Below, one piece after another: positions 8,333 to 17,600 of a stretch of DNA of 64,000 bases. The translations under genes and the position numbers were made by a program. The notes under the pieces were generated by a model. It was not told the origin of the DNA. It made no database searches and saw nothing but the letters and a program-made list of their open reading frames with translations. The stretch comes from Actinomadura rupiterrae. GTDB lineage: Bacteria > Actinomycetota > Actinomycetes > Streptosporangiales > Streptosporangiaceae. Location of the stretch: positions 744,001 to 808,000 of the forward strand of contig NZ_JAMZEA010000004.1 in the NCBI RefSeq assembly GCF_024172125.1. Reading direction: 5' to 3'. The first letter of the stretch is position 1, and every line of letters starts with the position of its first letter.

Positions 8333-9130
8333 GTGAGCAGCACGATCGAACGTTCCGGCGTCGGCCCGCAGTTGAAGCACTGGCGCTCCGTCCGGCGGAT
8401 CAGCCAGCTTGAGCTGGCCTTGCTGGCGGGCACGACCCAACGGCATCTGAGCTTTATCGAAAGCGGCCGCTCGCGGCCCGGACGCGCCATCGTCATCCGC
8501 CTCGCCGAATCGCTCAGGTTGTCGCTTCGGGAGCGGAACGACCTGCTCACCACGGCCGGCTACGCGCCGGTGTTCAAGGAGACCGGCTTGGACGAGGAGT
8601 CGCTGCGTCCGGTCCGGTCCGCGCTTGAGCAGATCCTGATCGGCCACATGCCGTATCCGGCGCTCGTCGTCGCGCCTTACGGACGCGTCGTCGGGGCCAA
8701 TGACGCCGTCGAGGTCTTCACCGAGGACGCGTCGCCCGAACTGCTCGAACCGCCGGTCAATATGATCCGGCTCATGCTCCACCCGAAAGGCATGGCACCC
8801 CGCGTCCGCAACCTGGACGAGTGGGGCCGGCACGTCATCGAGAACCTCCGCGCCCTCTCGCGGCGCAGCCCGGACGCGCGGCTTGACGAATTCGTCGAGG
8901 AACTCGCCTCCTACGTCCCGGAACCCGCCGTCGGGCCCGACCACCTCGGCTTCTCCGTGCCGATGCGGCTGGCGACCTCGGACGGGGAACTCCGCCTGAT
9001 CACCACGCTGACGTCGTTCGCGACCGCCACCGACATCACGCTCGCCGAACTCCACCTGGAAGCGTTCCTGCCAGCGGACCAGGAAAGCGCCGAACTCCTG
9101 CGCCTCCGAGCCCAACGCCATTCCCGCTGA
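8333..9130 (+). CDS. XRE-family regulator with MmyB-like ligand-binding domain
   Basis: 265 residues from GTG 8333. Residues about 10-65 form the helix-turn-helix (HWRSVRRISQLELALLAGTT, RHLSFIESGRSRPGR). Residues about 90-265 match the MmyB-like ligand-binding domain seen in many actinobacterial regulators (YPALVVAPYGRVVGANDAVE, NMIRLMLHPKGMAPRV, ALRRSP-like and DHLGFSVPMRLAT motifs). Such proteins often control an adjacent dehydrogenase, here the divergent MDR gene. A TACAAC hexamer ends 8 nt before the GTG, so the transcript could be leaderless; this is only a suggestion. Confidence 0.9.
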   Translation: MSSTIERSGVGPQLKHWRSVRRISQLELALLAGTTQRHLSFIESGRSRPGRAIVIRLAESLRLSLRERNDLLTTAGYAPVFKETGLDEESLRPVRSALEQILIGHMPYPALVVAPYGRVVGANDAVEVFTEDASPELLEPPVNMIRLMLHPKGMAPRVRNLDEWGRHVIENLRALSRRSPDARLDEFVEELASYVPEPAVGPDHLGFSVPMRLATSDGELRLITTLTSFATATDITLAELHLEAFLPADQESAELLRLRAQRHSR

Positions 9131-9241
9131 ACGAACTCGTCAGGCTTCGCGCGGCACGCCACATCGCTTCCGGAACACCCGCGCTGGGCACGTCCCAACG
9201 CACCACGTCCTGGTGCACCACACGTCCAACGTGCTCCTAGG

Positions 9242-9268
9242 GACACAGGCGTCACAGGCGTCACAGGC
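9242..9268. repeat. Three tandem 9-bp units
   Basis: gacacaggc followed by two exact gtcacaggc copies, in the 264-bp gap between the XRE regulator and the next gene. No function is apparent. Confidence 0.6.
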
Positions 9269-9394
9269 GAGCTTCACCTGCGTGTTTGCAGAACGCTAAA
9301 CACGGACCAGGCATCATCGGCATGGTGGGGAACCGGCGAATCGCGCCAGGCGTTGCCCACACGGGCTTGTCCCTCCAAGTCTTGGGAGTGTTCG

Positions 9395-9877
9395 ATGACA
9401 TGTTTCTTTGATGCGGCGCATGGTCCGGGGACGCAGAACATCCTGTGGACGCCGCAGTGGGGCGCGGCGCGCAACGTCACCGCGTGCCCGGCCTGCGCGC
9501 AGCGCTGGGCCACCTACCAGCAGCAGATGGCCACCGGCCAGCCCGGCTACCCGGCCCCGCAACCCGGCTACCCCCAGGCCGGCTACCCGCAGGCGGGCTA
9601 CCCCGTCCAGCCCGGATACCCGGCCGCCGGATACCCGCACGGAGGCTACGACGGCGACTACGACCGCCACCACCGCCGCGGTCCCGGCTGGGGCGGCGTC
9701 GCGGCGGCGGGCGCGGCGGGCCTCGTCGGCGGCGCGCTCATCAACGAGATGCTGGACGACGACGAGCCGAAGCAGGTCATCTACGAGACCAACAACGAGT
9801 ACGTGACCAACAACGACTACAACGATTTCAGCGACAACGACTACATCTCGGACGACTCCGACGACAACAACTGGTGA
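9395..9877 (+). CDS. Gly/Tyr/Pro-repeat protein with acidic tail, unknown function
   Basis: 160 residues from ATG 9395, which follows gggag at 9383. Residues 1-35 hold paired cysteines (MTCFFDAAH, then VTACPACAQRW), a possible small metal-binding knuckle. Residues about 50-85 are seven imperfect copies of a QPGYPQAGYP-type repeat. Then comes a His/Arg patch, a short Gly/Ala zipper (GVAAAGAAGLVGGALINEML) that could insert in or lie on a membrane, and an Asp/Asn/Tyr-rich tail (about 125-160). I do not recognise a named family; similar Gly-Tyr-Pro proteins in actinobacteria are usually unannotated. The stop codon lies in the first unit of a 19-bp tandem array. Confidence 0.7.
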   Translation: MTCFFDAAHGPGTQNILWTPQWGAARNVTACPACAQRWATYQQQMATGQPGYPAPQPGYPQAGYPQAGYPVQPGYPAAGYPHGGYDGDYDRHHRRGPGWGGVAAAGAAGLVGGALINEMLDDDEPKQVIYETNNEYVTNNDYNDFSDNDYISDDSDDNNW

Positions 9878-9945
9878 CCCACCCGTCGCCTGGTGACCCA
9901 CTCGTCGCCTGGTGATCCAACGTCACCGGTGACCCACCCGTCACC
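9872..9945 (+). repeat. Four tandem 18-19 bp units starting at the stop codon
   Basis: Units begin at 9872, 9891, 9910 and 9928 with tggtgaccc-type starts. The TGA in the first unit (9875-9877) is the stop codon of the Gly/Tyr-rich protein gene, and each later unit repeats that TGA. Confidence 0.85.
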
Positions 9946-9949
9946 GGCC

Positions 9950-9980
9950 CCGTGCCGTCCTTCCGGACAGGACGGCACGG
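9950..9980 (+). terminator. Rho-independent-like hairpin
   Basis: A 12-bp stem (ccgtgccgtcct with aggacggcacgg) closes a 7-nt loop, followed by cccccgcctt. It lies after the 19-bp array and so probably ends transcription of the preceding small-protein gene. Confidence 0.65.
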
Positions 9981-10020
9981 CCCCCGCCTTCTCGGTGGCT
10001 TCCCGGTCGTGGCGACGGGT

Positions 10021-10926
10021 ATGGACGGGTTTGTGAGCGCACGGGCGCGAGTGCCGGAGCAGGCGGACTGGACCCGGCTGCGACAGGTGAACGGCGTCCG
10101 CCTCGACCTGCTCGACGCCCGTTTCACTAGGCACGAGTTCGCCCCGCATACGCACGATGAGTTCGTCGTGAGCGTCCCCACGCGTGGCTTGCAGCGGTGC
10201 CGTTACCGGGGCGCCGAGCATGCGGCGGGCCCGGGCAGCGTGCTGGTGCTGGAGCCGGGGGTTCCGCATACGGGACGTCCGGCTGACCCCACGGTCGTGG
10301 CGGGCTATTCGTACCGGGTGATGTACGCGCCGGTGGAGTTGTTCGGGTCGCGCCTACCGCGGTTCACTGACGCCGTCCTGGACGATGCGCGCCTGGCCGA
10401 GTTGCTCGCGTTTCTCTATGCCGCCCTATCGGCCGGGTGCGAAACGCTGGAAGCGGAGACTCGCCTAGAGATGGCGCTTCGGCTGCTGATCCGGCGCCAC
10501 GCGACACAGCCGGACGGGCAGGAGCATGTCCCCTCGTCCCGTGCGGCGGCCCGTACTACCGAAGCGGTGATCGAGCGCCTGTCGGGGCAGTTGTGTAGCC
10601 CGCCGTCACTTACCGCCCTGGCGGAGGAACTGGGCTTGTCCCGGTACCAGCTGATTCGCGCGTTCCGGAGCGGGACGGGCATGGCGCCTTCGGAATGGTT
10701 GGCCCAGTACCGCGTCAAGCGAGCGCGCGAGCTGCTCGCCTGCGGGAACCGGTTGGACGAGGTGGCCGCCGCGGTCGGATTCACCGACCAGCCGCATATG
10801 ACGCGGTGGTTCCGCCGGATCGTCGGCATCACTCCGGGGACATACCGCACATCCGTTCAAGACTCCGGCGTGCTCCTCGCCGGATCCTTGGCAGGTGGAA
10901 ACCAGCGGTCCGTTCCAAGCCCGTGA
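10021..10926 (+). CDS. AraC-family transcriptional regulator
   Basis: 301 residues from ATG 10021. The N-terminal cupin-like AraC-binding domain occupies about 20-150 (FTRHEFAPHTHDEFVVSVPT, GSVLVLEPGVPHTGRP). The C-terminal double helix-turn-helix is at about 190-285 (LTALAEELGLSRYQLIRAFR, VAAAVGFTDQPHMTRWFRRI, GITPGTYR). The conserved second recognition helix is intact. Its 3' end overlaps the EamA-type transporter gene by 32 bp, and that gene overlaps an isochorismatase-like gene by 4 bp, giving a three-gene operon in which this protein is the probable regulator. The small-molecule effector is unknown. Confidence 0.92.
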   Translation: MDGFVSARARVPEQADWTRLRQVNGVRLDLLDARFTRHEFAPHTHDEFVVSVPTRGLQRCRYRGAEHAAGPGSVLVLEPGVPHTGRPADPTVVAGYSYRVMYAPVELFGSRLPRFTDAVLDDARLAELLAFLYAALSAGCETLEAETRLEMALRLLIRRHATQPDGQEHVPSSRAAARTTEAVIERLSGQLCSPPSLTALAEELGLSRYQLIRAFRSGTGMAPSEWLAQYRVKRARELLACGNRLDEVAAAVGFTDQPHMTRWFRRIVGITPGTYRTSVQDSGVLLAGSLAGGNQRSVPSP

Positions 10927-11848
10927 CTGGATGTTGTTCGCCTCGGTCGCGGCGCTGTGGGGCTCATCCTTCCTGTTCATCAAGCTAGGCGCGGAGAGGC
11001 TGCCGATCGTCTGGGTGGCGCTCGGACGATCCGGACTGGCGGTCGCGACGCTGGCCCTCGTCCCGGCGGCGCGGCGGAGCCTGCCGTGGCGGGCCTGGCC
11101 GCGCGTGGCCCTGCTCGGCCTGGTCTGGATGGCCGTCCCGTTCATGCTCTTCCCGCTGGCCGAGCAGCGGGTCAGCTCGTCCATGGCGGGCATGCTGAAC
11201 GCCACCGCACCGCTGTGGACGGCGGTCTTCACCACGATCGCCGGCCGCCGGCTGCCCGGTGCGCGCCTGGTCGGCAGCCTGCTGATCGGATTCCTCGGCG
11301 TCGCGGTGATGACCTGGCCGTCGGCGTCCGGCTCTGCGGCGTCCTGGGTCGGGGTGGCGCTCGTGCTCGCCGCGACCGTCCTCTACGGCGTCGCGTTCAC
11401 GCTCGCCGGGCCGCTGCAGCAGCAGTACGGCGCGCTCCCGGTCATCTGGCGAGCGCTGCTCGTCTCCTTGGTTCTCCAACTGCCCGCGGGCATCGTCGCC
11501 GGGCCTCCGGCTGACGTGACGCCGTCCGGCGTACTGGCAGTCGGCGCGCTGGCGGTGCTCAGCACGGCGGTCGCGTTCGTCGCCTTCACCACGCTTGCCG
11601 GACGCGTCGGATCCGCCCGCGCCTCCGTGGCGGTCTACCTCGTCCCTGCCGTCGCGCTCGTCCTCGGCGCGCTGACCGTCCACGAGCACGTCCCGCTGGC
11701 CGCGATTCCCGGCTGCGCCCTCGTCCTCGCCGGCGCCTACCTGACCGGACGAACGCAACGTCCGGGGACATCGCCCCGTCCGGGGACATCGCGGAGCACA
11801 GAACAGACGACCGACCACCAGCCAACAGAAAGGTACGCACCGACATGA
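10895..11848 (+). CDS. EamA/DMT-superfamily transporter
   Basis: 317 residues from GTG 10895; ATG 10931 is a possible alternative start that would remove 12 residues. Ten hydrophobic segments in two EamA repeats are visible, beginning with LFASVAALWGSSFLFIKLGA, typical of drug/metabolite transporters and RhaT-like permeases. The final 40 residues are hydrophilic and include a duplicated RPGTS unit coded by an 18-bp repeat. Overlap with the upstream araC-type gene and the downstream isochorismatase-like gene suggests coordinated export or uptake linked to hydrolysis of an amide or related compound. The substrate cannot be predicted. Confidence 0.9.
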   Translation: METSGPFQARDWMLFASVAALWGSSFLFIKLGAERLPIVWVALGRSGLAVATLALVPAARRSLPWRAWPRVALLGLVWMAVPFMLFPLAEQRVSSSMAGMLNATAPLWTAVFTTIAGRRLPGARLVGSLLIGFLGVAVMTWPSASGSAASWVGVALVLAATVLYGVAFTLAGPLQQQYGALPVIWRALLVSLVLQLPAGIVAGPPADVTPSGVLAVGALAVLSTAVAFVAFTTLAGRVGSARASVAVYLVPAVALVLGALTVHEHVPLAAIPGCALVLAGAYLTGRTQRPGTSPRPGTSRSTEQTTDHQPTERYAPT

Positions 11849-12417
11849 CGTTCCAGCGCTACGACGCCGACACCGCCCTGCTGCTGCTCGTCGACCACCA
11901 GGTCGGCATCGTCGAGCGAGTGCAGTACCCGTCCGCCGAAACCGTCCGCCGCAACGCCGTCGCGCTCGCCAAGGCTGCCCGCGAAGTCGGGATGCCGATC
12001 GTCCTGACCAGCAGCATCGAGAAGGACAACGGGCCGCTGCTCCCCGGCCTCGCCCAGGCCGTCCCGCAGGCCCACGCCGACCGGACGGAACGCCCCGGAA
12101 CCGTCGACGCCCTCGACCACCCGTCCGTGGCGGCCGCCCTCAAGGCCGCCGACCGCACCACGATCATCACCGCCGGCGTCGGCTCGGAGGTCTGCGGCGT
12201 CTGGCCCGCCTTGCACGCGGCCGCGGACGGCTTCCAGGTGCACTTCGTCGCCGACGCCTGCGGCAGCATGACCCAGTTCGGCCACGAGACCACCCTGCGC
12301 AGACTCCAGCAGTCGGGCATCACCGTAACGACCACCGCGACCGTCATCTCCGGGCTGGTCGAGAACTTCACCACCCCCCGCGGCACCGCCCTCCTGCAAA
12401 TCCTGCGCGGAGCCTGA
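11845..12417 (+). CDS. YcaC-like isochorismatase-family hydrolase
   Basis: 190 residues. The start overlaps the upstream stop (ATGA), indicating translational coupling. The cysteine-hydrolase fold is clear: the catalytic-acid strand LLLLVDHQVGIVE, the cis-peptide and nucleophile loop TAGVGSEVCGVWPAL with the candidate catalytic Cys, and the C-terminal ACGSMTQFGHETTLRRL helix. The spacing and the SSIEKDNGPLLPGL segment match the YcaC branch rather than nicotinamidases. The third catalytic residue (Lys) is not obvious to me. The family hydrolyses amides or vinyl ethers; the substrate of YcaC-type members is unsettled. Confidence 0.88.
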   Translation: MTFQRYDADTALLLLVDHQVGIVERVQYPSAETVRRNAVALAKAAREVGMPIVLTSSIEKDNGPLLPGLAQAVPQAHADRTERPGTVDALDHPSVAAALKAADRTTIITAGVGSEVCGVWPALHAAADGFQVHFVADACGSMTQFGHETTLRRLQQSGITVTTTATVISGLVENFTTPRGTALLQILRGA

Positions 12418-12840
12418 CCCTCCATCCGCCACTTCAGCCCCACCCCGACGCCACAAAAACATGCCCCTCGCCACGCCGCCCGCACCCGAAGGCGCTCAAC
12501 GCGCATGCGACCGAGCGCGCCGGCTACTTCCCGACGCTGCACGAACTTCCGACCCACATGCGGGCACCCTCACGCAGCACAACTTTCCACACGCGCGCAG
12601 GCACCGACATCTCGCACAAGCTTCCATACGCGCGCGCAGGCACCCACATCCCCCACAAGCTTCCATACGCGCGCGCAGGCACCCACATCCCCCACAAGCT
12701 TCCATACGCGCGCGCAGGGACCCACATCCCGCACAAGCTTCCACGGGCGTGCAGGCACGATCACGCGGCCCGCGCTTCCCGCACGGTGCCAGGCACTCTC
12801 ACGCCGCATGCACCTTCCGGACGGCGTTTGCTCGCCTTGG
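12418..12840. other. Gene-free stretch with a 39-bp minisatellite
   Basis: No credible gene. Reading frames here arise from the repeats and carry no known motif. The region separates the rightward araC operon from the leftward acyl-CoA dehydrogenase, so it needs no promoter and acts as a spacer between convergent genes. Confidence 0.6.
12577..12750. repeat. 39-bp tandem minisatellite
   Basis: AAGCTT marks each unit at 12618, 12657, 12696 and 12735, exactly 39 bp apart, with a degenerate copy (aacttt, 12581) 37 bp before the first. The two central units are near-identical (core gcaggcacccacatccccca). There are no unique spacers, so this is not a CRISPR array. Each unit carries a HindIII-type site. 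Confidence 0.9.
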
Positions 12841-12890
12841 AAGGCAAACGCGCCTCCACTCCGCTGGGAGCGGAGGCGCGTTTCTGCCTT
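12841..12890 (-). terminator. Strong terminator after the acyl-CoA dehydrogenase gene
   Basis: aaacgcgcctcc (12846-12857) pairs perfectly with ggaggcgcgttt (12872-12883); aaggc/gcctt extends the stem outside and a ctccgct/agcggag stem can form inside. It starts 6 nt beyond the acyl-CoA dehydrogenase stop and is symmetric enough to serve both convergent transcripts. Confidence 0.8.
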
Positions 12891-12895
12891 TCGGG

Positions 12896-14026
12896 CTACT
12901 TGGCCAGGGAGCGGGCGATGACGAGGCGCTGGATCTGGTTGGTACCCTCGAAGATCTGCATGATCTTGGCCTCGCGCATGAAGCGTTCCACCGGGAAGTC
13001 GCGCGTGTAGCCGTTGCCGCCCAGGACCTGCACGGCGTCCGTGGTGACCTTCATGGCGGCATCCGTGGCGGTCAGCTTGGCCACCGACGCCTCGCGCGAG
13101 TAGGGCAGGCCCAGATCGCGGCGACGGGCGGCATCGAGGTAGGTCGCGCGGGCGGACGTCACGGCGGCGGCCATGTCGGCGAGCAGGAAGCCGAGGCCCT
13201 GGTGGTCGATAATGCGGCGACCGAAAGTGGTGCGTTCCTTGGCGTACGCAACGGCATGGTCCAGGGCCGCCTGGGCCAGACCGACGGCGCAGGAGGCGAT
13301 GCCGAGACGTCCGGAATCGAGGGCGCTGAAGGCGATGCGGAGGCCATCGCCCTCGGCGCCGATGAGGCGTTCGGCGTCCAGAAGCGCGCCGTCCCAGTGC
13401 GCCGTGGTCGTGGGGACGGCATGCAGTCCCATCTTCTCTTCGGGACGTCCGAAAGTGAGGCCCTCGACCTGGCCCGGCGCGAGGAAGCAGGAGATCGAGT
13501 CGCCGGTGCGGGCGAACAGCGAGTAGAAGTCGGCGCGGCCGCCGTGCGTGATCCACGACTTGGTGCCGGTGATCCGGTAGCCGCCGTCCGTCCGCTCGGC
13601 CTTGCAGGTCAGGGCGGACGCGTCGGACCCCGCATGCGGCTCGGACAGGCTGTAACCGCCGATCGTGCCGCCGCCGAGCATTTCCGGAAGCCAGCGCTCC
13701 TTCTGCTCGGGCGTCCCGAACGTGAACAGCGGGAAACTCGCGAGCGTGTGGACGCTGGTGGCGACTGCCACGGCCGCCCAGCGCGCCGACAGCTCCTCGA
13801 TGACCTGCAGGTACACCTCGTAAGGCTGGCCACCGCCGCCGAACTCCTCCGGGTAGGGCAGGCCGAGCAGCCCAGCCTCCCCGAGGATCGCGAAGAGCCC
13901 CTCGGGATAGGTCTCAGCGCGCTCGTGCTCGCTCACGCGGGTCAGAAGCTCTTTGTCGGCAAGCTCCCGCGTCAAAGCGATGAGATCGCGCGCTTCTTCG
14001 CTCGGCAGTAGACGTTCGACGGTCAT
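12896..14026 (-). CDS. Acyl-CoA dehydrogenase
   Basis: 376 residues, normal family length, with the ATG preceded by gaggaagacc. It catalyses FAD-dependent alpha,beta-dehydrogenation of an acyl-CoA in the cytoplasm. All three domains are present: the N-terminal helical domain, the middle beta domain with the FAD/substrate motif [15 protein letters not shown] and WITHGG, and the C-terminal helical domain with [20 protein letters not shown] and [19 protein letters not shown]. The catalytic Glu is in [15 protein letters not shown], the position used by short- and medium-chain enzymes. No electron-transfer flavoprotein or acyl-CoA ligase gene is adjacent, so the substrate class cannot be narrowed from context. 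Confidence 0.95.
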   Translation of the reverse strand: MTVERLLPSEEARDLIALTRELADKELLTRVSEHERAETYPEGLFAILGEAGLLGLPYPEEFGGGGQPYEVYLQVIEELSARWAAVAVATSVHTLASFPLFTFGTPEQKERWLPEMLGGGTIGGYSLSEPHAGSDASALTCKAERTDGGYRITGTKSWITHGGRADFYSLFARTGDSISCFLAPGQVEGLTFGRPEEKMGLHAVPTTTAHWDGALLDAERLIGAEGDGLRIAFSALDSGRLGIASCAVGLAQAALDHAVAYAKERTTFGRRIIDHQGLGFLLADMAAAVTSARATYLDAARRRDLGLPYSREASVAKLTATDAAMKVTTDAVQVLGGNGYTRDFPVERFMREAKIMQIFEGTNQIQRLVIARSLAK

Positions 14027-14695
14027 CGGTCTTCCTCCAAGGGCACCACTAGCAAAACCCGCCTTGCCTCGAAGTTATCCACAGTTCGAGGCCCAGCTTC
14101 CACTCCAGGCCACCGCCCCCGACGATGGAGGTCGCGGATCGGAGCCCAGCCGTCACAGATCAAGCAAGCCAGCCCAGACGGCCGCCCCCATCCCGCGATG
14201 GCGGAACTCGCCAAGACCGGCCAGGCAACCCAGCCTGACCAGTCTCACCCGCCCGGCCCGCAGACCCGGCCAAACCAGACCGGACGTGCAGGCCAAGTCC
14301 CGCCCAGCCGGTCAGACCAGACCGGACGTGCGGGCCCGGTCCCGCCCGGCCGGGCGGACGTGGCCGGTCTCGCGTGGCTGGCGGCGCGAGTCCGGTTGAG
14401 CCCGTCCCGGGGCCACGAGGTCCGCGGTAGGGCTCGGCGAGCGGATCTGCCCGGTCCGTCCGTCCCGTGGTGGCGAGGGCCGCGGGATGGGGCGGGCGAG
14501 CTGAAGGCCGGGTCGTCCGTCCCGGGCCGCAGGGTGAGGCGATCGGTCGGCCTGGCCGGATCGCCGGACCTGCGGCTGCCTGATCCGTGGGGCGGGTCAG
14601 GCAGCGAACGGCTGGCGAGCCGGTCTGGCCGGGGTGTCCGTCCCGTGGTGGCGAGGGCCGCGGGATGGGGGCGGTGGGTGCGGCCGTTGGGCGGG
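14027..14695. other. Gene-free low-complexity stretch
   Basis: Holds the promoter of the leftward acyl-CoA dehydrogenase at its left end, then about 500 bp of Cys/Pro/Gly-coding-like repeats without a plausible gene. Motifs such as agaccggacgtgc and cccgcccggcc recur around 14270-14360. Antisense-looking frames here are compositional artefacts. Confidence 0.55.
14458..14669. repeat. 34-bp direct repeat, 178 bp apart
   Basis: An exact 34-bp segment starting gtccgtcccgtggtggcgag occurs at 14458-14491 and again at 14636-14669. A ggcgggtcaggc segment occurs after each copy (14591 and 14690), the second containing the stop codon of the indolepyruvate oxidoreductase gene. Confidence 0.75.
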
Positions 14696-17600
14696 TCAGG
14701 CGAGTTGGTGCGGGCGGTCGGCGCGTCCGGCGGCGGCGAGGTCGGCGAGCGCGGCGTGGGCGCGCTCGCGGTACTCGGCGACGCGGGCGAGCTTGATGTC
14801 CTCGTAGCCGCGGACGGTCTCGGGCAGCCGGGCGAGGTCGACCACGGCGGGGACGGTGCCGGGGGTGAGGTGGGCGAGGGCGTCCCGCATCAGGCCCCGG
14901 TACTCCTGGACGAGCTCGCGCTCGATCCGGCGGACCTCGGCGTAGCCGAACACGTCGAGGGCGGTGCCGCGCAAGCCACGCGCGGCGCGCAGGGCACGGA
15001 ACGCGACCGGGGCGGTCCGGGTCAGCTTGATCTTCCGCTTCATGCCGAGGGCTCGGAGCACCGGCGGGTGCAGCATGACCGAGACCTTGGCGTCCGCACC
15101 GAACTCGTCCTCGCGCTTGGCCCGCTCCACGGGGTCCAGGTGCAGCCGGGCGACCTCGTATTCGTCCTTGTAGGCCATCAGCTTGTGAAGGGAGGTGGCG
15201 TAAGCGAGACCGACGCGCAGGGCGGCGTCCTCGCCGACGCGCTCGGCGGCCAGCGCCGTGACGTGCCGGACGTCCTCGGCGTAGCTGCGCGCGTAGTTCT
15301 CGTTCTGGAACTCGACCAGATCGGCGACCCGAATGCTGAGGGCTTCTTCGAGCTCGGCCCCTCCCACAGCGGGGGCCGCCTGCTCGACGATGCCCTTGGC
15401 GACCGGCGTGAGCTGGATCAGCGGACGCGCCGGGGGCTCGACCGCCGCCTGGACGGCCTTGGGGTCCAGCGCGGCGGCCCGTCCCCAGCGGAACGCGGCC
15501 AGGTTCTTGTCGACGGCCGCGCCGTTGAGGCGGATCGCGTCCTCGATCGCGTCGGCGGAGACCGGCAGGCAGCCGTGCTGGTAGGCGGCGCCGACCAGGA
15601 CCATGTTCGCGGGCATGTGGTCGCCGAACAGGGTCTCGGAGAGCCCCTGCGCGTCCAGGTAGAGGTTCTCGGCGCGGTGGGTGGCCGACTCGACGCGGGT
15701 GAGCGCCTCGTCCGGGGAGCCGGGCAGCGCCACGCGGCCGGTGACCATCGCCGCCGTCGGGACGAGCGCGGTGTTCACGACCGCGACCGTCCGGCCGGGC
15801 TCGGCGGTGGCGAGGTTGCTGTCCGCGGCCGCGCCGAGCAGGTCGAAGCCGAGCAGGACGTCGGCCGTGCCTCGCGTGGCGCGCAGCGCGCCGGGCACCG
15901 GCGCGGTGGAGAAGCGCAGGTCGCTGACGACCGGTCCGCCCTTCTGCGCCAGTCCGGTCTGCTCCAGGCCGGCGGCGTAGGAGCCGTCCAGCCGGGCCGC
16001 CATCTGCAGGATCTGCGAGACGGTCACGACGCCGGTGCCGCCGATGCCGGGCATCCGGAGCAGGACGTCGGCGCCGCCGAACCGGCGGACCGGCTCGGTC
16101 AGCGCGACCGGCAGCGCGGGCAGCGGACGCTGCTTGCGCGTCCCCGGCTCGACCAGCAGGAAGGACGGGCAGTCGCCCTTGAGACAGGAAAGGTCGGTGT
16201 TACATGACGCCTGGTGAATGCGGGTCTTGCGGCCGAACTCGGTCTCCACCGGCTGCACCGAGAGGCAGGTGGACTGCTCGCCGCAGTCGCCGCAGCCCTC
16301 GCACACGCGCTCGTTGATCAGCACCTTCTCGGCGGGCGTCGGGAGCTTGCCGCGCTTGCGCAGGCGGCGCTCCTCGGCGGCGCAGCGATCGTCGTGGATC
16401 AGCACGGTCACGCCGTCCAGCGCGGCCAGCTCGGCGTCCACGTCGGGCAGGTCGTCCCGGTGCCGGACGTGCGCGATCGGGTCGAGCGTAACGCCCCGGT
16501 AGTCGGCCGGGGAGTCCGTCGTGATCACCACGCGGCGGACGCCTTCCAGCGCGAGCCAGCGGGTGAGCGTCGGGATGTCCAGGCGGCCTTCGGCCTTCTG
16601 GCCGCCCGTCATGGCGACGGCGTCGTTGTACAGCAGCTTGTAGGTCATCTTGACCCCGGCCGCGACGGCGGCGCGGATCGCCAGCGACCCCGAGTGGTGG
16701 AACGTGCCGTCCCCGAGGTTCTGGACGAAGTGGTTGTCCGCGGTGAACGGCGCGAGGCCGATCCACTGGGTGCCCTCGCCGCCCATCTGGGTGAGGCCGA
16801 GCTGGTTGCCGCGCCCCGCGCCGTCCAGCGCGATCATCACGTGGCAGCCGATGCCGACGCCGACGAGCGTGTCGTCCGACGCCTTGGTGGAAGCGTTGTG
16901 CGGGCAGCCCGAGCAGAAGTACGGCGTGCGCGCCGCCACGACCGGCAGCGACAGGCGCCCCTTCTTCCGGGCCTTCGGCAGCACGGCCGCGGCCTTCGGC
17001 AGCCGCTCGGCGCCGAACCGCGCGACCAGCGCCCGCACGACGTCCTCGGCCCCGACGGTCCCGCGTGAGGGCAGCAGCTCCTTGCCGTCCGCCCCGCGGC
17101 GCCCGATCACCCGAGGCACCTTCACCTCACCGACCGCGGACACCACGTCCGCCCGCGAGTCCGAGGCCGCACCGGCTCCGGCGCCGGACGCCGCCACAAC
17201 ACCGGACACAACGTCGGCACCGGACACCACGTCGGCTTCGACACCAGACGCCGCACCGGCCCCGGCAGCGGACGCCACGACGGCCTCGGCGCCGGACGCG
17301 ACGTTGCCCCAGGTACCCGAGACCGCGTCGGCTTCGATGCCGGACGCCGCCTCAGCCCCTGCGCGGGACGCCGTGTCGGCTTCGGAGGCGGACTTGGTCC
17401 GGGTGAGTGCCGAGGTGGCATTGGCGTGGTCGTAGAGGACGGCCTTGAGGTGCTGTTCGAGGAACGGGACCTTGTCCTCGACGACGAGGACCTCGTCCAG
17501 GTCGGCGGTCATGCGCGCCAGTTCGGCGTCGTCGAGCGGGAAGGGCATGCCCAGGCGGATGAGGCGGAGGCCGAGGTCGTTCATGGCCGCCTCGTCCAGG

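Noticed and set aside
12577..12750. Possible CRISPR array
   Set aside because: Units are contiguous with no unique spacers, no dyad in the repeat and no cas genes; it is a simple minisatellite.
14027..14695. Integrated mobile element remnant
   Set aside because: No transposase or integrase motif, terminal inverted repeats or target duplication could be found; only low-complexity repeats.
14198..16207. 670-codon + strand frame overlapping the indolepyruvate oxidoreductase
   Set aside because: Runs antisense to a conserved enzyme and begins in a low-complexity repeat tract.
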